From the NCBI RefSeq assembly GCF_904848625.1, contig NZ_CAJHCP010000008.1, positions 310,001 to 374,000 on the forward strand: a stretch of DNA of 64,000 nucleotides. Direction: 5' to 3'. The notes below the pieces were generated by a model, which saw nothing but the letters and a program-made list of their open reading frames with translations, was not told where the DNA came from and made no database searches. The translations under genes and the position numbers were made by a program. Of the stretch, positions 27,823 through 37,000 are shown one piece after another. Source of the stretch: Paraburkholderia metrosideri (GTDB taxonomy: Bacteria; Pseudomonadota; Gammaproteobacteria; Burkholderiales; Burkholderiaceae). Position 1 is the stretch's first letter, and each line of letters begins with the position of its first letter.

Positions 27823-28062
27823 ATGAAGCGCTATCGGAATCTCAGCGGCCACTCCGGCGTCGACGCGTATGAAATTGGCGATGATTTCGTCAAGGTTCGC
27901 TTCAAGCCGGGCGTTGTGTATTGGTACACCGAGGAAAGCGTCGGTGCGCAGCATCTCGCCGCGTTGAAGCGTCTCGCGTTGAGCGGGCGAGGGCTGAGCA
28001 CTTACATCAGCCAGCATGCCGAGGTGAAAGAAGGTTATGCGAGGAAGGAAGCGGACGAGTGA
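27823..28062 (+). CDS. Small conserved-looking protein, possibly KTSC-like
   Basis: A 79-residue protein with RBS GGAGGG well placed before ATG 27823. The first half, YEIGDDFVKVRFKPGVVYWY, alternates hydrophobic and charged residues like a small beta-sheet domain and resembles KTSC-type proteins, though the KTSC motif itself is absent. The second half is helical and Lys/Glu-rich. It opposes its neighbours ruvC and purH. Function not recognised. Confidence 0.6.
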   Translation: MKRYRNLSGHSGVDAYEIGDDFVKVRFKPGVVYWYTEESVGAQHLAALKRLALSGRGLSTYISQHAEVKEGYARKEADE

Positions 28063-28096
28063 TAGCGCTCGCGTCAGCGCTGCGGTGAACGCTATT

Positions 28097-28150
28097 GCAA
28101 CTAACCGCCGTAGGGCGGCCTCTGCAATCCACCCATCGCAACTAACCGCC
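28097..28150. repeat. 13-bp direct repeat, two copies
   Basis: GCAACTAACCGCC occurs at 28097-28109 and 28138-28150, a period of 41 bp, in the intergenic DNA between the small gene and purH. The first copy is followed by a CCGCC-GTA-GGGCGG hairpin. No function recognised. Confidence 0.7.
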
Positions 28151-28223
28151 TTCTAGCTACTACGCGAGCGCGAAACCCGCCTGGACAGATTTCGCGTCGT
28201 CAGACAAACCGAGAACCAAAAGC

Positions 28224-28260
28224 AAAACGGCCCGATGGAAAATCCCATCGAGCCGTTTTT
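28224..28260. terminator. Terminator downstream of purH (bidirectional)
   Basis: AAAACGGC (28224-28231) pairs with GCCGTTTT (28252-28259); inner arms CGATGG (28233-28238) and CCATCG (28245-28250) pair around a short loop. A/T runs on both sides suit purH on the minus strand and the small gene at 27823 on the plus strand. Confidence 0.85.
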
Positions 28261-28343
28261 CGTTGAAGCCGACCTCGCAATACGCCGCCTCAAACACGCC
28301 GCCTCAAAAAGGAGCCGCCGTCACCGAGGTCAAGCCTCGGCAA

Positions 28344-29909
28344 TCAATGCCGGAAGTGCCGCACGCCGGTCAACACCATCGCAATGTTGTGCTCGTCCGC
28401 TGCGCCGATCACCTCATCGTCGCGCATCGAGCCGCCCGGCTGAATCACGCAAGTCGCGCCTGCGGCCACGACCACATCGAGACCGTCACGGAACGGGAAG
28501 AACGCATCCGACGCCACTGCCGAACCCGCCAGCGTCAAACCGGCGTTTTGCGCCTTGATGCTTGCGATACGCGCCGAATCCACGCGGCTCATCTGGCCGG
28601 CACCCACGCCAAGCGTCATGCCATTCGCGCAGAACACGATCGCGTTCGACTTCACATATTTCGCCACGCGCCATGCGAACAACAGATCGTCCATTTCCTT
28701 CGACGTCGGTTGACGCTTCGTCACGACACGCAATTCATCCGGCTGCACGTTCTTCGAATCGAGCGATTGAACCAGCAGGCCGCCGCCAACACGCTTCAGA
28801 TCGAACGCGTTGTGGCCTTCGCCCAGCGCGATTTCCAGCAGACGCACGTTCTGCTTTGCCGCGAACACCTGGCGTGCTTCAGCGCTGAACGACGGTGCGA
28901 TCAGCACTTCGACGAACTGCTTCGCCACTGCTTGCGCCGCCGTCACATCCACTTCGCGATTGAACGCGATGATGCCGCCGAACGCCGACGTCGGGTCGGT
29001 CTGGAACGCCTTCGAATACGCTTCGTTCGCGTCTGCACCGACTGCCACGCCGCACGGATTCGCATGCTTGACGATCACGCAGGCCGGCACGTCGAAGGTC
29101 TTCACGCATTCCCACGCTGCATCGGAATCGGCGATGTTGTTGTACGACAGTTCCTTGCCCTGCAACTGGTTGTAGTTCGCCAGTGCGCCGGCCGGCACGC
29201 TCAGGTCGCGGTAGAACGCCGCGCTCTGGTGCGGGTTTTCGCCGTAGCGCAGGTCCTGCACCTTGTCGAATGCCAGGTTAAACGTAGCCGGGTACGTGTT
29301 GCGCGACGAGTGCTTCAGTTCGTCGGTCAGGCTCGTCAGGTAGTTCGTGATCGCGCCGTCGTACTGCGCGGTGTGCGAGAAGACCTTGGTCGCGAGGCGG
29401 AAATTCGTCGGGTACGAGACCACGTTGCCGTTCGCGCGCATTTCGTCGAGCACGACCGCGTAGTCGGCCGGATCGACCACGACGGTTACATCGCGGTGAT
29501 TCTTCGCCGCCGAACGCAGCATGGTCGGGCCGCCAATGTCGATGTTCTCGATTGCGTCTTCGAGCGAGCATTCTTCTTTCGACACGGTCTGCACGAACGG
29601 ATACAGATTCACGACCAGCAGGTCGATGGTCGGAATGTCGTGCTTCTCAAGCGCTGCCATGTGTTCCGGCAGGTCGCGGCGCGCGAGAATGCCGCCGTGC
29701 ACCTTCGGATGCAGCGTTTTCACGCGCCCGTCGAGCATTTCCGGGAAGCCCGTGTAGTCGGCGACTTCGGTGACGGAGAGGCCAGCGTCCGCGAGCAGTT
29801 TCGCGGTGCCGCCGGTCGACAGGATCTTGATGCCGAGGTCCGACAGCGACTTGGCGAAGTCGACGATGCCTGACTTGTCGGAAACGGAGATGAGCGCTTG
29901 CTTGATCAT
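28344..29909 (-). CDS. purH: Bifunctional AICAR formyltransferase / IMP cyclohydrolase
   Basis: Last two steps of IMP synthesis in one protein of 521 residues. The N-terminal cyclohydrolase (MGS-like) domain shows STGGTAKLL and DGRVKTLHPKVHGGIL. The transformylase domain follows with the catalytic-site VKHANPCGVA, and ends in FFPFRDGLDVVVAAGATCVIQPGGS. Lies 45 bp after fis on the same strand, in a dusB-fis-purH run. Confidence 0.98.
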   Translation of the reverse strand: MIKQALISVSDKSGIVDFAKSLSDLGIKILSTGGTAKLLADAGLSVTEVADYTGFPEMLDGRVKTLHPKVHGGILARRDLPEHMAALEKHDIPTIDLLVVNLYPFVQTVSKEECSLEDAIENIDIGGPTMLRSAAKNHRDVTVVVDPADYAVVLDEMRANGNVVSYPTNFRLATKVFSHTAQYDGAITNYLTSLTDELKHSSRNTYPATFNLAFDKVQDLRYGENPHQSAAFYRDLSVPAGALANYNQLQGKELSYNNIADSDAAWECVKTFDVPACVIVKHANPCGVAVGADANEAYSKAFQTDPTSAFGGIIAFNREVDVTAAQAVAKQFVEVLIAPSFSAEARQVFAAKQNVRLLEIALGEGHNAFDLKRVGGGLLVQSLDSKNVQPDELRVVTKRQPTSKEMDDLLFAWRVAKYVKSNAIVFCANGMTLGVGAGQMSRVDSARIASIKAQNAGLTLAGSAVASDAFFPFRDGLDVVVAAGATCVIQPGGSMRDDEVIGAADEHNIAMVLTGVRHFRH

Positions 29910-29954
29910 GATGAAGACGAAAAGCCGAAGAAAATCGTGGCGGGGCGCGGAAAA

Positions 29955-30188
29955 CTACAACAAACCGTGCTGTTGCAGTTTCTTGCGCAGCGTATTGCGG
30001 TTGATGCCGAGATACTCGGCGGCCAGCGACTGATTGCCGCCGGCCTGCTCGAGCACCACTTCGAGCAGGGGTTTTTCTACGCATGAAATAACCATGTCGT
30101 AGACGTCATGCGGATTGGAGCCGTCGAGATCCTGGAAATAGATTCCCAGGCTGTCGCGGACAGATTGTTCGATATTGTTCTTGCTCAT
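29955..30188 (-). CDS. fis: Fis-family nucleoid protein
   Basis: DNA-bending factor of 77 residues. The C-terminal helix-turn-helix (GGNQSLAAEYLGINRNTLRKK, about residues 50-70) is diagnostic. It is about 20 residues shorter at the N-terminus than E. coli Fis (98 residues), as in other beta-proteobacteria. Its ATG overlaps the dusB stop (ATGA), the widespread dusB-fis coupling. Confidence 0.96.
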   Translation of the reverse strand: MSKNNIEQSVRDSLGIYFQDLDGSNPHDVYDMVISCVEKPLLEVVLEQAGGNQSLAAEYLGINRNTLRKKLQQHGLL

Positions 30189-31246
30189 GCTGCTAGTCGG
30201 TCGGTTGGGTCCTCGCCCGTTTTGTTGAGCGATTCGTCGACGTAGACGAGGCGGTCGGAAATCGCCTTTTGTGCGTCAAAGAACTCGTTGACGGCGAGGA
30301 GTTGTTCGCGAGTGGTGTCCAGCGTATTCATGCGATGCCGGAACACGTTGGCGCCAGAAAGGCCGCGAGTGTACCAGCCGATGTGCTTGCGCGCAGTGCG
30401 GACGCCGGTAAATTCCCCGTAGAACTCGTGGTGATCTTCGAGATGCTCGTTCATCACCTGCTGAATTTCGTCGATGCGCGGCGGCGGCAGCAACTCACCC
30501 GTTTGCAGGAAATACTCGATCTCGCGGAACAGCCACGGGCGCCCCTGCGCGGCGCGGCCGATCATGATCGCGTCGGCGCCGGTGGCAGCCAGCACCTCGC
30601 GGGCTTTTTGCGGCGACGTAATGTCGCCATTGGCAACGACCGGAATACGCACCGACGCTTTAACGGCGGCGATGGTGTCGTATTCGGCGTCACCGTGATA
30701 CAGGTCGGCGCGCGTGCGGCCATGCACGGTCAGCATCGAAATGCCGGCGTTTTCGGCCAGGTGCGCGACTGAGAGCGCATTTTTGTTGTCGCGGTCCCAG
30801 CCCGTGCGGATTTTCAGCGTGACAGGCACCGCGTCGGGCCCGACGCCCACCGCCCCGACCACCGCCTCGACAATGCGCTGCACCAGCGGCTCGTTCTGCA
30901 ACAGCGCGGAACCCGCCGCCACGTTGCAGACCTTCTTGGCCGGACAACCCATGTTGATGTCGATGATCTGCGCGCCGTTCGCCACGTTGTAGCGGGCCGC
31001 TTCGGCCATCATGGCCGGATCGGCGCCGGCAATCTGCACGGAAATCGGCTCGACTTCGCCGGTGTGATTCGCGCGGCGCATGGTCTTCTCGCTTTTCCAC
31101 AATTGCGCGTTCGACGCGACCATTTCCGACACCGCATAGCCCGCGCCCAGCCGTTTGCACAGTTGACGGAACGGACGGTCGGTCACGCCGGCCATGGGCG
31201 CGACGAACAGGTTATTACGCAGATTGTGGGAGCCGAGAGTGGGCAT
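30185..31246 (-). CDS. dusB: tRNA-dihydrouridine synthase B
   Basis: FMN enzyme reducing uridine to dihydrouridine in tRNA. The 353-residue TIM-barrel protein shows VAPMAGVTDRPFRQLC, the catalytic cysteine in NMGCPAKKVCN, the FMN/RNA-binding HGRTRADLYHG, and ANGDITSPQKA. First gene of dusB-fis-purH; the fis start overlaps its stop. Confidence 0.97.
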   Translation of the reverse strand: MPTLGSHNLRNNLFVAPMAGVTDRPFRQLCKRLGAGYAVSEMVASNAQLWKSEKTMRRANHTGEVEPISVQIAGADPAMMAEAARYNVANGAQIIDINMGCPAKKVCNVAAGSALLQNEPLVQRIVEAVVGAVGVGPDAVPVTLKIRTGWDRDNKNALSVAHLAENAGISMLTVHGRTRADLYHGDAEYDTIAAVKASVRIPVVANGDITSPQKAREVLAATGADAIMIGRAAQGRPWLFREIEYFLQTGELLPPPRIDEIQQVMNEHLEDHHEFYGEFTGVRTARKHIGWYTRGLSGANVFRHRMNTLDTTREQLLAVNEFFDAQKAISDRLVYVDESLNKTGEDPTDRLAA

Positions 31247-31379
31247 GACGTGGACGCGCGCGTAGCCGATCGTCGATTTTTTGACAATCGGAGAACCGCG
31301 AAAAGCGAGGGAAACCGCTATTTTAGCGTTAACAGATAGCCGACATCGGACTTGAGTCGGCCGTAACTCATTAAATCTT

Positions 31380-31403
31380 CTATGAAAGTGCTGGTTTTCA
31401 TAG
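31380..31403. promoter_or_regulatory. 8-bp inverted repeat upstream of dusB-fis-purH
   Basis: CTATGAAA (31380-31387) and TTTCATAG (31396-31403) are perfect arms with an 8-nt spacer, about 135 bp upstream of dusB and 70 bp beyond the ubiH end. There is no T-run. It could be an operator for the dusB-fis-purH promoter. A GCTGCCT-AAAA-AGGCAGC hairpin at 31434-31451 probably belongs to the ubiH 3' end. Confidence 0.4.
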
Positions 31404-31473
31404 CGCCGGCGGCGCTCGCGGGGCTTTCGCCAGGCTGCCTAAAAAGGCAGCGCCGCGAGCATGGGCGGCGTGT

Positions 31474-32778
31474 TTAGCGCCGTTGGCCGAACATCATCTG
31501 ACGGGCGAGCGCGGTTTTTACCGGCGGCACGAATTCGAGCGCGGTGAGTGCGAGACCACGCATGATCGCGAGTGGGGTCGAATCGACGGTGAACAGGCGG
31601 GCGAGCGTGTCGGTGGCGCCGATCGTCATGCGGCGGTCGAGCGCGCGGCGTTGCGCAAACGTGGCGAGCGCCACCGGAGTGGGGCCTTCCGCCGACAACG
31701 CGTCGGCGAGCGCATGCGCATCGCGCAATCCCAGATTGAGGCCTTGACCCGCCACCGGATGCAGCGTCTGCGCCGCGTTGCCGATCGCGACGATGTGGCC
31801 GTTCACGAGCGTGTCGACGGCGTTCAGGCCCAAGGGGAACGACGCGCGTCCGCGAATCTGCGTAAAGCGGCCCATCCGGTCGCCGAATGCGGAGCCGAGT
31901 TCTCGCAGGAATTCGTCGTCGGAGAGTTGGGTGCGGCGCGCGGCTTCGTCGGGCGCGCAGCACCAGACCAGCGCGTAGTCGGCGCCGCGCACGCCACCCA
32001 TCGGCAGCAACGCAATCGGGCCTTGCGATGTGAAGCGCTCCCACGCCACATGAGGATGCGGCGCGGACACGCTGACCGTGCCGACCAGCGCGGTTTGACC
32101 GTAGTCGCGGGTGTCGATTCCGACGGAGGTTTTGCCTGCGGTTTTAGCGGCATTCGTCACGGCGTTCCGGTCGACGCCAGCGCGCTGAGTCGCCACGTTA
32201 TCGGCGCCTTTGCCCGGCTTCTGGTCGCCAAACAGCCCACCTTCGGCATTCACCAGAATCCGCGTACGCAACCGGCGCGTCACGCCAGCGGTCTCGATCG
32301 GCAGCGTGACGCCGTCGTCCTCCTGAACCGGCGCTGCCGCCGAAGTCGAGCGGAACCAGTGCACCGAGGTGGCATGCACAGCCTCGGCGAGTCCATGCAC
32401 GATCGACCCATAACGCAGCACATACCCGAGCGCCGGCAACCCATGCTCGCTGTGATCGATCAACGTGCGGCCGAAGTGACCACGCTGCGACACGTGAATG
32501 CGCTCGATCGCGGTGGCGTCGGCGGGCCAGCGCAGCGGCTCCAGGATCATCCGGCTGCCGTGCGACACGGCGATCGCGCGTGGATCGGCGATCGAATCTT
32601 CCGGCTCGCGGGCGTCGATCAGCGCGATCTTCAACTCTCGCGTCACGCTGCGGCGCGCCAGCCAGCCGGCCAGCGCCAGCCCAACCGGACCGGCGCCGAC
32701 AATCGTCACGTCGAAGTCGAATGCGTGACGGGCCGACGCGGGCTTCAGAATCACCGTCGACTGGGAAACGTCGTTCAT
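31474..32778 (-). CDS. ubiH: UbiH/UbiF/VisC-family FAD monooxygenase
   Basis: Flavin hydroxylase of ubiquinone synthesis, 434 residues. FAD-binding DVTIVGAGPVGLALAGWLA is near the N-terminus, the DPRAIAVSHGSRMIL block follows, and the C-terminal FAD motif is HIVAIGNAAQTLHPVAGQGL. A variable low-complexity linker of about 40 residues near 190-230 interrupts the middle. It follows pepP by 6 bp on the same strand, the classical pepP-ubiH pairing. Which ring position it hydroxylates cannot be decided by eye. Confidence 0.88.
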   Translation of the reverse strand: MNDVSQSTVILKPASARHAFDFDVTIVGAGPVGLALAGWLARRSVTRELKIALIDAREPEDSIADPRAIAVSHGSRMILEPLRWPADATAIERIHVSQRGHFGRTLIDHSEHGLPALGYVLRYGSIVHGLAEAVHATSVHWFRSTSAAAPVQEDDGVTLPIETAGVTRRLRTRILVNAEGGLFGDQKPGKGADNVATQRAGVDRNAVTNAAKTAGKTSVGIDTRDYGQTALVGTVSVSAPHPHVAWERFTSQGPIALLPMGGVRGADYALVWCCAPDEAARRTQLSDDEFLRELGSAFGDRMGRFTQIRGRASFPLGLNAVDTLVNGHIVAIGNAAQTLHPVAGQGLNLGLRDAHALADALSAEGPTPVALATFAQRRALDRRMTIGATDTLARLFTVDSTPLAIMRGLALTALEFVPPVKTALARQMMFGQRR

Positions 32779-32784
32779 CGCCGA

Positions 32785-34191
32785 TTACTTCCCTGTTCCG
32801 TGTGCCGCACGCGCTTCGTGCATCAGCGCTTCGATCTCGTCGGCGTCGACCGGCACGTCGCGCGTGAGCAGTTCGCAACCCGTTGCGGTCACGACCGCGT
32901 CGTCTTCAATGCGGATGCCGATGTTCCAGTAGCGCTCCGGCACGCCTTCGGCCGGCCGGATATACAGGCCCGGCTCGATGGTCAGCGTCATTGACGGCTG
33001 AAGTGTGCGCCACGGCAACGCGCCCGTTTCGTCGCGCGCCGCGCCGCGCTCGCGATAGTCGCCGCAATCGTGCACGTCCATGCCGAGCCAGTGGCCGGTG
33101 CGGTGCATGTAGAACGGCGCGTACGCGCGCTCGGCGATGACGTCGTCGACCGAAGCAAATTTCGCACGGTCGATGATGCCGGTATCCAGCAGCCCCTGCG
33201 ACAGCACGCGCACGGCGGCCTGGTGCGGCGCGTCGAAGGTGACGCCGGCGCGGGTGGCGTCGACGGCGGCATATTGCGCAGCTAGCACGAGGTCGTATAG
33301 CTCGCGCTGCGCAGGCGTAAAGCGGCCACTCGCCGGGAACGTGCGCGTGATGTCGGACGCATAGCCGTCGAGTTCGCACGCCGCGTCGATCAGGATCAGG
33401 TCGCCATCTTGTGCAATCGTGTTGCCGGCCGCGTAGTGCAACACACAGGCGTTCGCGCCGGCCGCGACGATCGACATATAAGCCGGTGCCTGCGCGCCGA
33501 ATTTGCGGAATGTGTATAGAAGCTCGGCTTCGAGTTCGTATTCACGCACGCCGGGATGGCTCGCAGCCATCGCGCGCCGATGCGCGTGCGCCGAAATCTG
33601 ACCCGCGCGGCGCATGATCGAGAGTTCGTGGTCGTCCTTGAACAGCCGCATCTCGTCCAGCAAGGGCAGCAGATCGCGCGCCTCGGCTGGCGCGGCGATA
33701 CCGCCGCGGCCCTGCGCGCGAACCGCGTCGAGCCAGCCGCGTACCTGTTCATCCAGTTTCGCCGAGGTCCCGAGCGCATAGTGCAGCGAGGGCTTGTCGG
33801 CAAGCAGCCGCGGCACTTGCGCATCGACGTCGCCAAACGCAAACGCGGCGTCGAAGCCAAACGCGGCGCGCGCGCCCTCGGGGCCGAAACGGAAGCCTTC
33901 CCACGTTTCCCGCTCGACGTTTTTCTCGCGGCAGAACAGGATCGACGTGGGCTCGCCAGGCGCGGCGCTTGCGTCGAGAACCAGCAGCGCCTCGGGTTCG
34001 GTGAAACCGGTCAGATAGTAGAAGTAGCTGTCGTGCCGGTACGGATAGTCGGCGTCCCGGTTTCGCAGCGCTTCCGGCGCGGTCGGAACGATGGCGACGC
34101 CGCCGCCCGCTGCGCGCAGCGCGGCGAGTACGCGCTCGCGGCGCGTGCGATAAACGTCGATGGCGATGGTGAGTTCGGTCGGCTGGTTCAT
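32785..34191 (-). CDS. pepP: Xaa-Pro aminopeptidase
   Basis: Metallopeptidase removing an N-terminal residue next to proline, 468 residues. The pita-bread fold ligands are visible: aspartates in LIDAACELDGYASDITRTFP, histidine in HRTGHWLGMDVHD, and glutamates in LTIEPGLY and GIRIEDD. ATG 34191 (MNQPTELTIAIDVYRTRRER) is preferred over a frame reaching 34260, which adds a basic stretch not typical of PepP. Upstream partner of ubiH. Confidence 0.95.
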   Translation of the reverse strand: MNQPTELTIAIDVYRTRRERVLAALRAAGGGVAIVPTAPEALRNRDADYPYRHDSYFYYLTGFTEPEALLVLDASAAPGEPTSILFCREKNVERETWEGFRFGPEGARAAFGFDAAFAFGDVDAQVPRLLADKPSLHYALGTSAKLDEQVRGWLDAVRAQGRGGIAAPAEARDLLPLLDEMRLFKDDHELSIMRRAGQISAHAHRRAMAASHPGVREYELEAELLYTFRKFGAQAPAYMSIVAAGANACVLHYAAGNTIAQDGDLILIDAACELDGYASDITRTFPASGRFTPAQRELYDLVLAAQYAAVDATRAGVTFDAPHQAAVRVLSQGLLDTGIIDRAKFASVDDVIAERAYAPFYMHRTGHWLGMDVHDCGDYRERGAARDETGALPWRTLQPSMTLTIEPGLYIRPAEGVPERYWNIGIRIEDDAVVTATGCELLTRDVPVDADEIEALMHEARAAHGTGK

Positions 34192-34373
34192 CGTGCGATT
34201 GTAGCGCCCAAAGCGCGGGTTCATTTTGCGCAGATACAGCTGGCGGGACGCTCCCGGCATGTTGCAATCCGCCCACAGCGGGTCCCCACGCGGCTTGCGA
34301 AGCGTCCGCGCCGCGCTCGCGATGGCCTCCGACCACTTATACTTTCGCCGGATTCAAGAAAAGGCAGATGGTC

Positions 34374-34988
34374 ATGATGAAACTCATCGGTTCGCTCGCC
34401 AGTCCGTTCACGCGTAAAGCGCGGATCGTTCTGGCCGACAAGAGGATCGACTACGAACTGGTGTCCGAAAACGTCTGGGCGCCAGATACCCAGATTCACG
34501 CCTTCAATCCGCTCGGCAAAGTTCCTTGCCTCGTGATGGAAGACGGCGAAGCCGTGTTCGATTCGCGGGTGATCTGCGAATACGTGGATACGCTGTCGCC
34601 GGTCGGCAAGCTGATTCCGCAGTCAGGGCGCGAGCGCCTGGAAGTGCGTTGCTGGGAAGCGCTCGCTGACGGCGTAATGGACGCAGCCGTGCTGATCCGC
34701 GCCGAGAACACTCAACGTACGCCCGAACAACGCGTGGACGCGTGGGTCGCGCGGCAGCAGCGCAAGATCGAAGAGGGCCTTGTGGCGATGTCCCAGGGGC
34801 TGGGCAGCAAGACATGGTGCGCGGGCAATCGCTACACGCTCGCGGATATCGCCGTGGGCTGTGCGCTGGCCTATCTCGACTTCCGGATGCCCGAATTGAA
34901 CTGGCGTGAACCGCACGCGAATCTGGACAAGCATTTCCAGAAGTTGTCGCTGCGCCAGTCGTTTATCGATACGGTGCCGGTGGCTTGA
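34374..34988 (+). CDS. Glutathione S-transferase family protein
   Basis: GST-like protein of about 204 residues. Thioredoxin-fold N-terminus KLIGSLASPFTRKARIVLADK, then FNPLGKVPCLVMEDG and the glutathione gamma-glutamyl-binding FDSRVICEYVD; all-helical C-terminal half with RYTLADIAVGCALAYLDFR. Several ATGs cluster at 34368-34377; 34374 is chosen for spacing from AAAAGG. Substrate unknown. Confidence 0.92.
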   Translation: MMKLIGSLASPFTRKARIVLADKRIDYELVSENVWAPDTQIHAFNPLGKVPCLVMEDGEAVFDSRVICEYVDTLSPVGKLIPQSGRERLEVRCWEALADGVMDAAVLIRAENTQRTPEQRVDAWVARQQRKIEEGLVAMSQGLGSKTWCAGNRYTLADIAVGCALAYLDFRMPELNWREPHANLDKHFQKLSLRQSFIDTVPVA

Positions 34989-35077
34989 GCGACCAGGCGT
35001 TTGCAGGCGGACGGAGCGCTGAATGGGTGGTGGATTCAGGCTTCTGAAGGCCCGGCTTGACGGTTGAGATGGAATTG

Positions 35078-35110
35078 AAAATGCGCCTGCTCGTCAGGCG
35101 CATTTTTTTT
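35078..35110 (+). terminator. Terminator downstream of the GST gene
   Basis: ATGCGCCTG (35081-35089) and CAGGCGCAT (35095-35103) with a 5-nt loop, preceded by AAA and followed by T. The flanking A/T runs could also serve lnt on the other strand. Confidence 0.88.
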
Positions 35111-35205
35111 GCCGGCGAAGTGTGTGCCGGTGATTGGCGAGCCGCGTTCTTCATGCCTCGCGCATAAAACAACGCGCACGCCGGACACACGCGGCCCCCC
35201 GCTGA

Positions 35206-36909
35206 TTACTTGCCGTTGCGTCGCCGCGCAATACCCGGTCCGAATGCGAAGCCGAACGCCAGCAACAGCAGCGAAACCGCCAGCACCGTGTTGTTGCCGC
35301 TCGTTACGTACGGGGTATTGCCCGACGTGCCTTGCACGGTGACGTCGAGCGAGCCGATCGTGTAGGGCGCAAGACGGCCGATCACGCGGCCCTGCGCGTC
35401 GATCGCGGCCGTCGTGCCGGTGTTGGTCGCGCGCAGCATCGGCCGGCCGGTTTCCAGTGAGCGCATGCGTGCAATCTGCAGATGCTGGTCGAGCGCGATC
35501 GTGTCGCCGAACCACGCAAGATTGGTCGAGTTGACCAGTACGCCGGCGGGCGTGGCGCTCTCGCGAATATTGCGCGCGATCTCCTCGCCGAAAATATCCT
35601 CGTAGCAGATGTTCACCGACACGGGCTGGTTATGCACCATGAACGGCTTTTGCACCGGAGCGCCGCGATAGAAGTCGCCGAGCGGAATATTCATCAGGTT
35701 GACGAACCAGCGGAAACCCCACGGCACGAATTCCCCGAATGGCACGAGATGATGCTTGTCGTAGCGATACACGTCGTGCGAGCCTGGCGTGAGGCCGAAC
35801 AGGCTGTTCGTATAGTCGATCACCTGGCCTTCCGGCGTAATCGTGCCGCCAATCGCGCCGAACAGGATCGAGGTGCCGGTCGAATCGGCAAACTCACGCA
35901 CCGCCGACGCGAACGGCGCCGGCAATTGCTGCGCGAGCACGGGAATCGCGGTTTCGGGCGTGACGATCAGATCGGCTGGCTTCGAGGTGATCATCTGTTG
36001 ATACTGATCGATGGCGGCGCGCATGCCCGCTTCCTCGAACTTCATTTCCTGTTTGACGTTGCCCTGCAGCAGACGCACTGTCAGCGGCGCATTGGCCGGC
36101 ACGGTCCACTGAACGAGCGTCAGCAGCAGGCCGATGACGATCAGCGCCAGCGCCACGCCGCCAGGAACGACGATGCTCACAATGTTTCCTTTGGCGTTTG
36201 GGCGGTCGCTGCCACGGGTGTCGGCCGCGGCGTGACGCGAGCGCAACAGCCGCAGCAGCGCCTGTACGATCAGCGCGGCCACTAGCGCCAGCATCCAGCC
36301 GACGCCATACACGCCGACCACCGGCGCATAACCGGCCAGCGGGCCATCCACCTGCGCGTAACCGCTCGCGAGCCACGGAAAGCCGGTGAACACCGTGCCG
36401 CGCAGCCATTCACCGATCGCCCATGCGCTCGCAAACGCGAGCGCGCCATGCCAGGTGGGCGAGAACGGCAGGTCGTCGTCTGCTGCGCTGTGACGTGCGT
36501 GGCCGGCGCAGAACGACCACATACCTGCGGCTAATGCCGGATAGATCGCCAGATACAGCGAGAACAGCACGAGCGCCGCGCCCGCCAGCGGCGCGGCCAT
36601 GCCGCCGAAGTAATGCATGCTGACGTATAGCCACCACACGCCGGTCACGAAGTTGCCGAAGCCGAACGCGCCGCCCGTCAGCGCGGCGCTTTTCCAACTG
36701 GTGGTGCGCGCGAGCCACGCGAAGAAGAACGCGAAGATCACAAGCTGGAGCCAGCCGCCGTGCGGCGTTGGGGCGAACGACAGCGTGTTGGCCGCACCGG
36801 CGATCAGTGCGACGAGGTAGTGCCAGCGGGGCAGCGTGCGAGCGCGCGTGTCGCCGGCAGCGGAAGCGCTCACGCCGGAGCGCGAACGGGAAGTAATCGG
36901 GTCGGCCAT
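35206..36909 (-). CDS. lnt: Apolipoprotein N-acyltransferase
   Basis: Adds the third acyl chain to lipoproteins in the inner membrane. 567 residues: about six N-terminal membrane helices, then a periplasmic nitrilase domain carrying the triad Glu (TPETAIP), Lys (YDKHHLVPFGEF), Cys (NICYEDIF), and a final membrane helix before a basic tail. ATG 36909 (MADPITSRS) is chosen; the frame runs further up without conservation. Lies 91 bp after corC on the same strand, as in E. coli. Confidence 0.96.
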   Translation of the reverse strand: MADPITSRSRSGVSASAAGDTRARTLPRWHYLVALIAGAANTLSFAPTPHGGWLQLVIFAFFFAWLARTTSWKSAALTGGAFGFGNFVTGVWWLYVSMHYFGGMAAPLAGAALVLFSLYLAIYPALAAGMWSFCAGHARHSAADDDLPFSPTWHGALAFASAWAIGEWLRGTVFTGFPWLASGYAQVDGPLAGYAPVVGVYGVGWMLALVAALIVQALLRLLRSRHAAADTRGSDRPNAKGNIVSIVVPGGVALALIVIGLLLTLVQWTVPANAPLTVRLLQGNVKQEMKFEEAGMRAAIDQYQQMITSKPADLIVTPETAIPVLAQQLPAPFASAVREFADSTGTSILFGAIGGTITPEGQVIDYTNSLFGLTPGSHDVYRYDKHHLVPFGEFVPWGFRWFVNLMNIPLGDFYRGAPVQKPFMVHNQPVSVNICYEDIFGEEIARNIRESATPAGVLVNSTNLAWFGDTIALDQHLQIARMRSLETGRPMLRATNTGTTAAIDAQGRVIGRLAPYTIGSLDVTVQGTSGNTPYVTSGNNTVLAVSLLLLAFGFAFGPGIARRRNGK

Positions 36910-37000
36910 TGTTGCGCGGTCGGCGTGAGGAGTTGAGGAAAAATGCTGCGAACAGGCTGACCGCTCGCCGCGTAGCAACGCGACGCGGCTAGCGGCCAGA

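Noticed and set aside
28097..28150. Direct repeats considered as a CRISPR remnant
   Set aside because: Only two 13-bp copies, no regular spacers, no cas genes.
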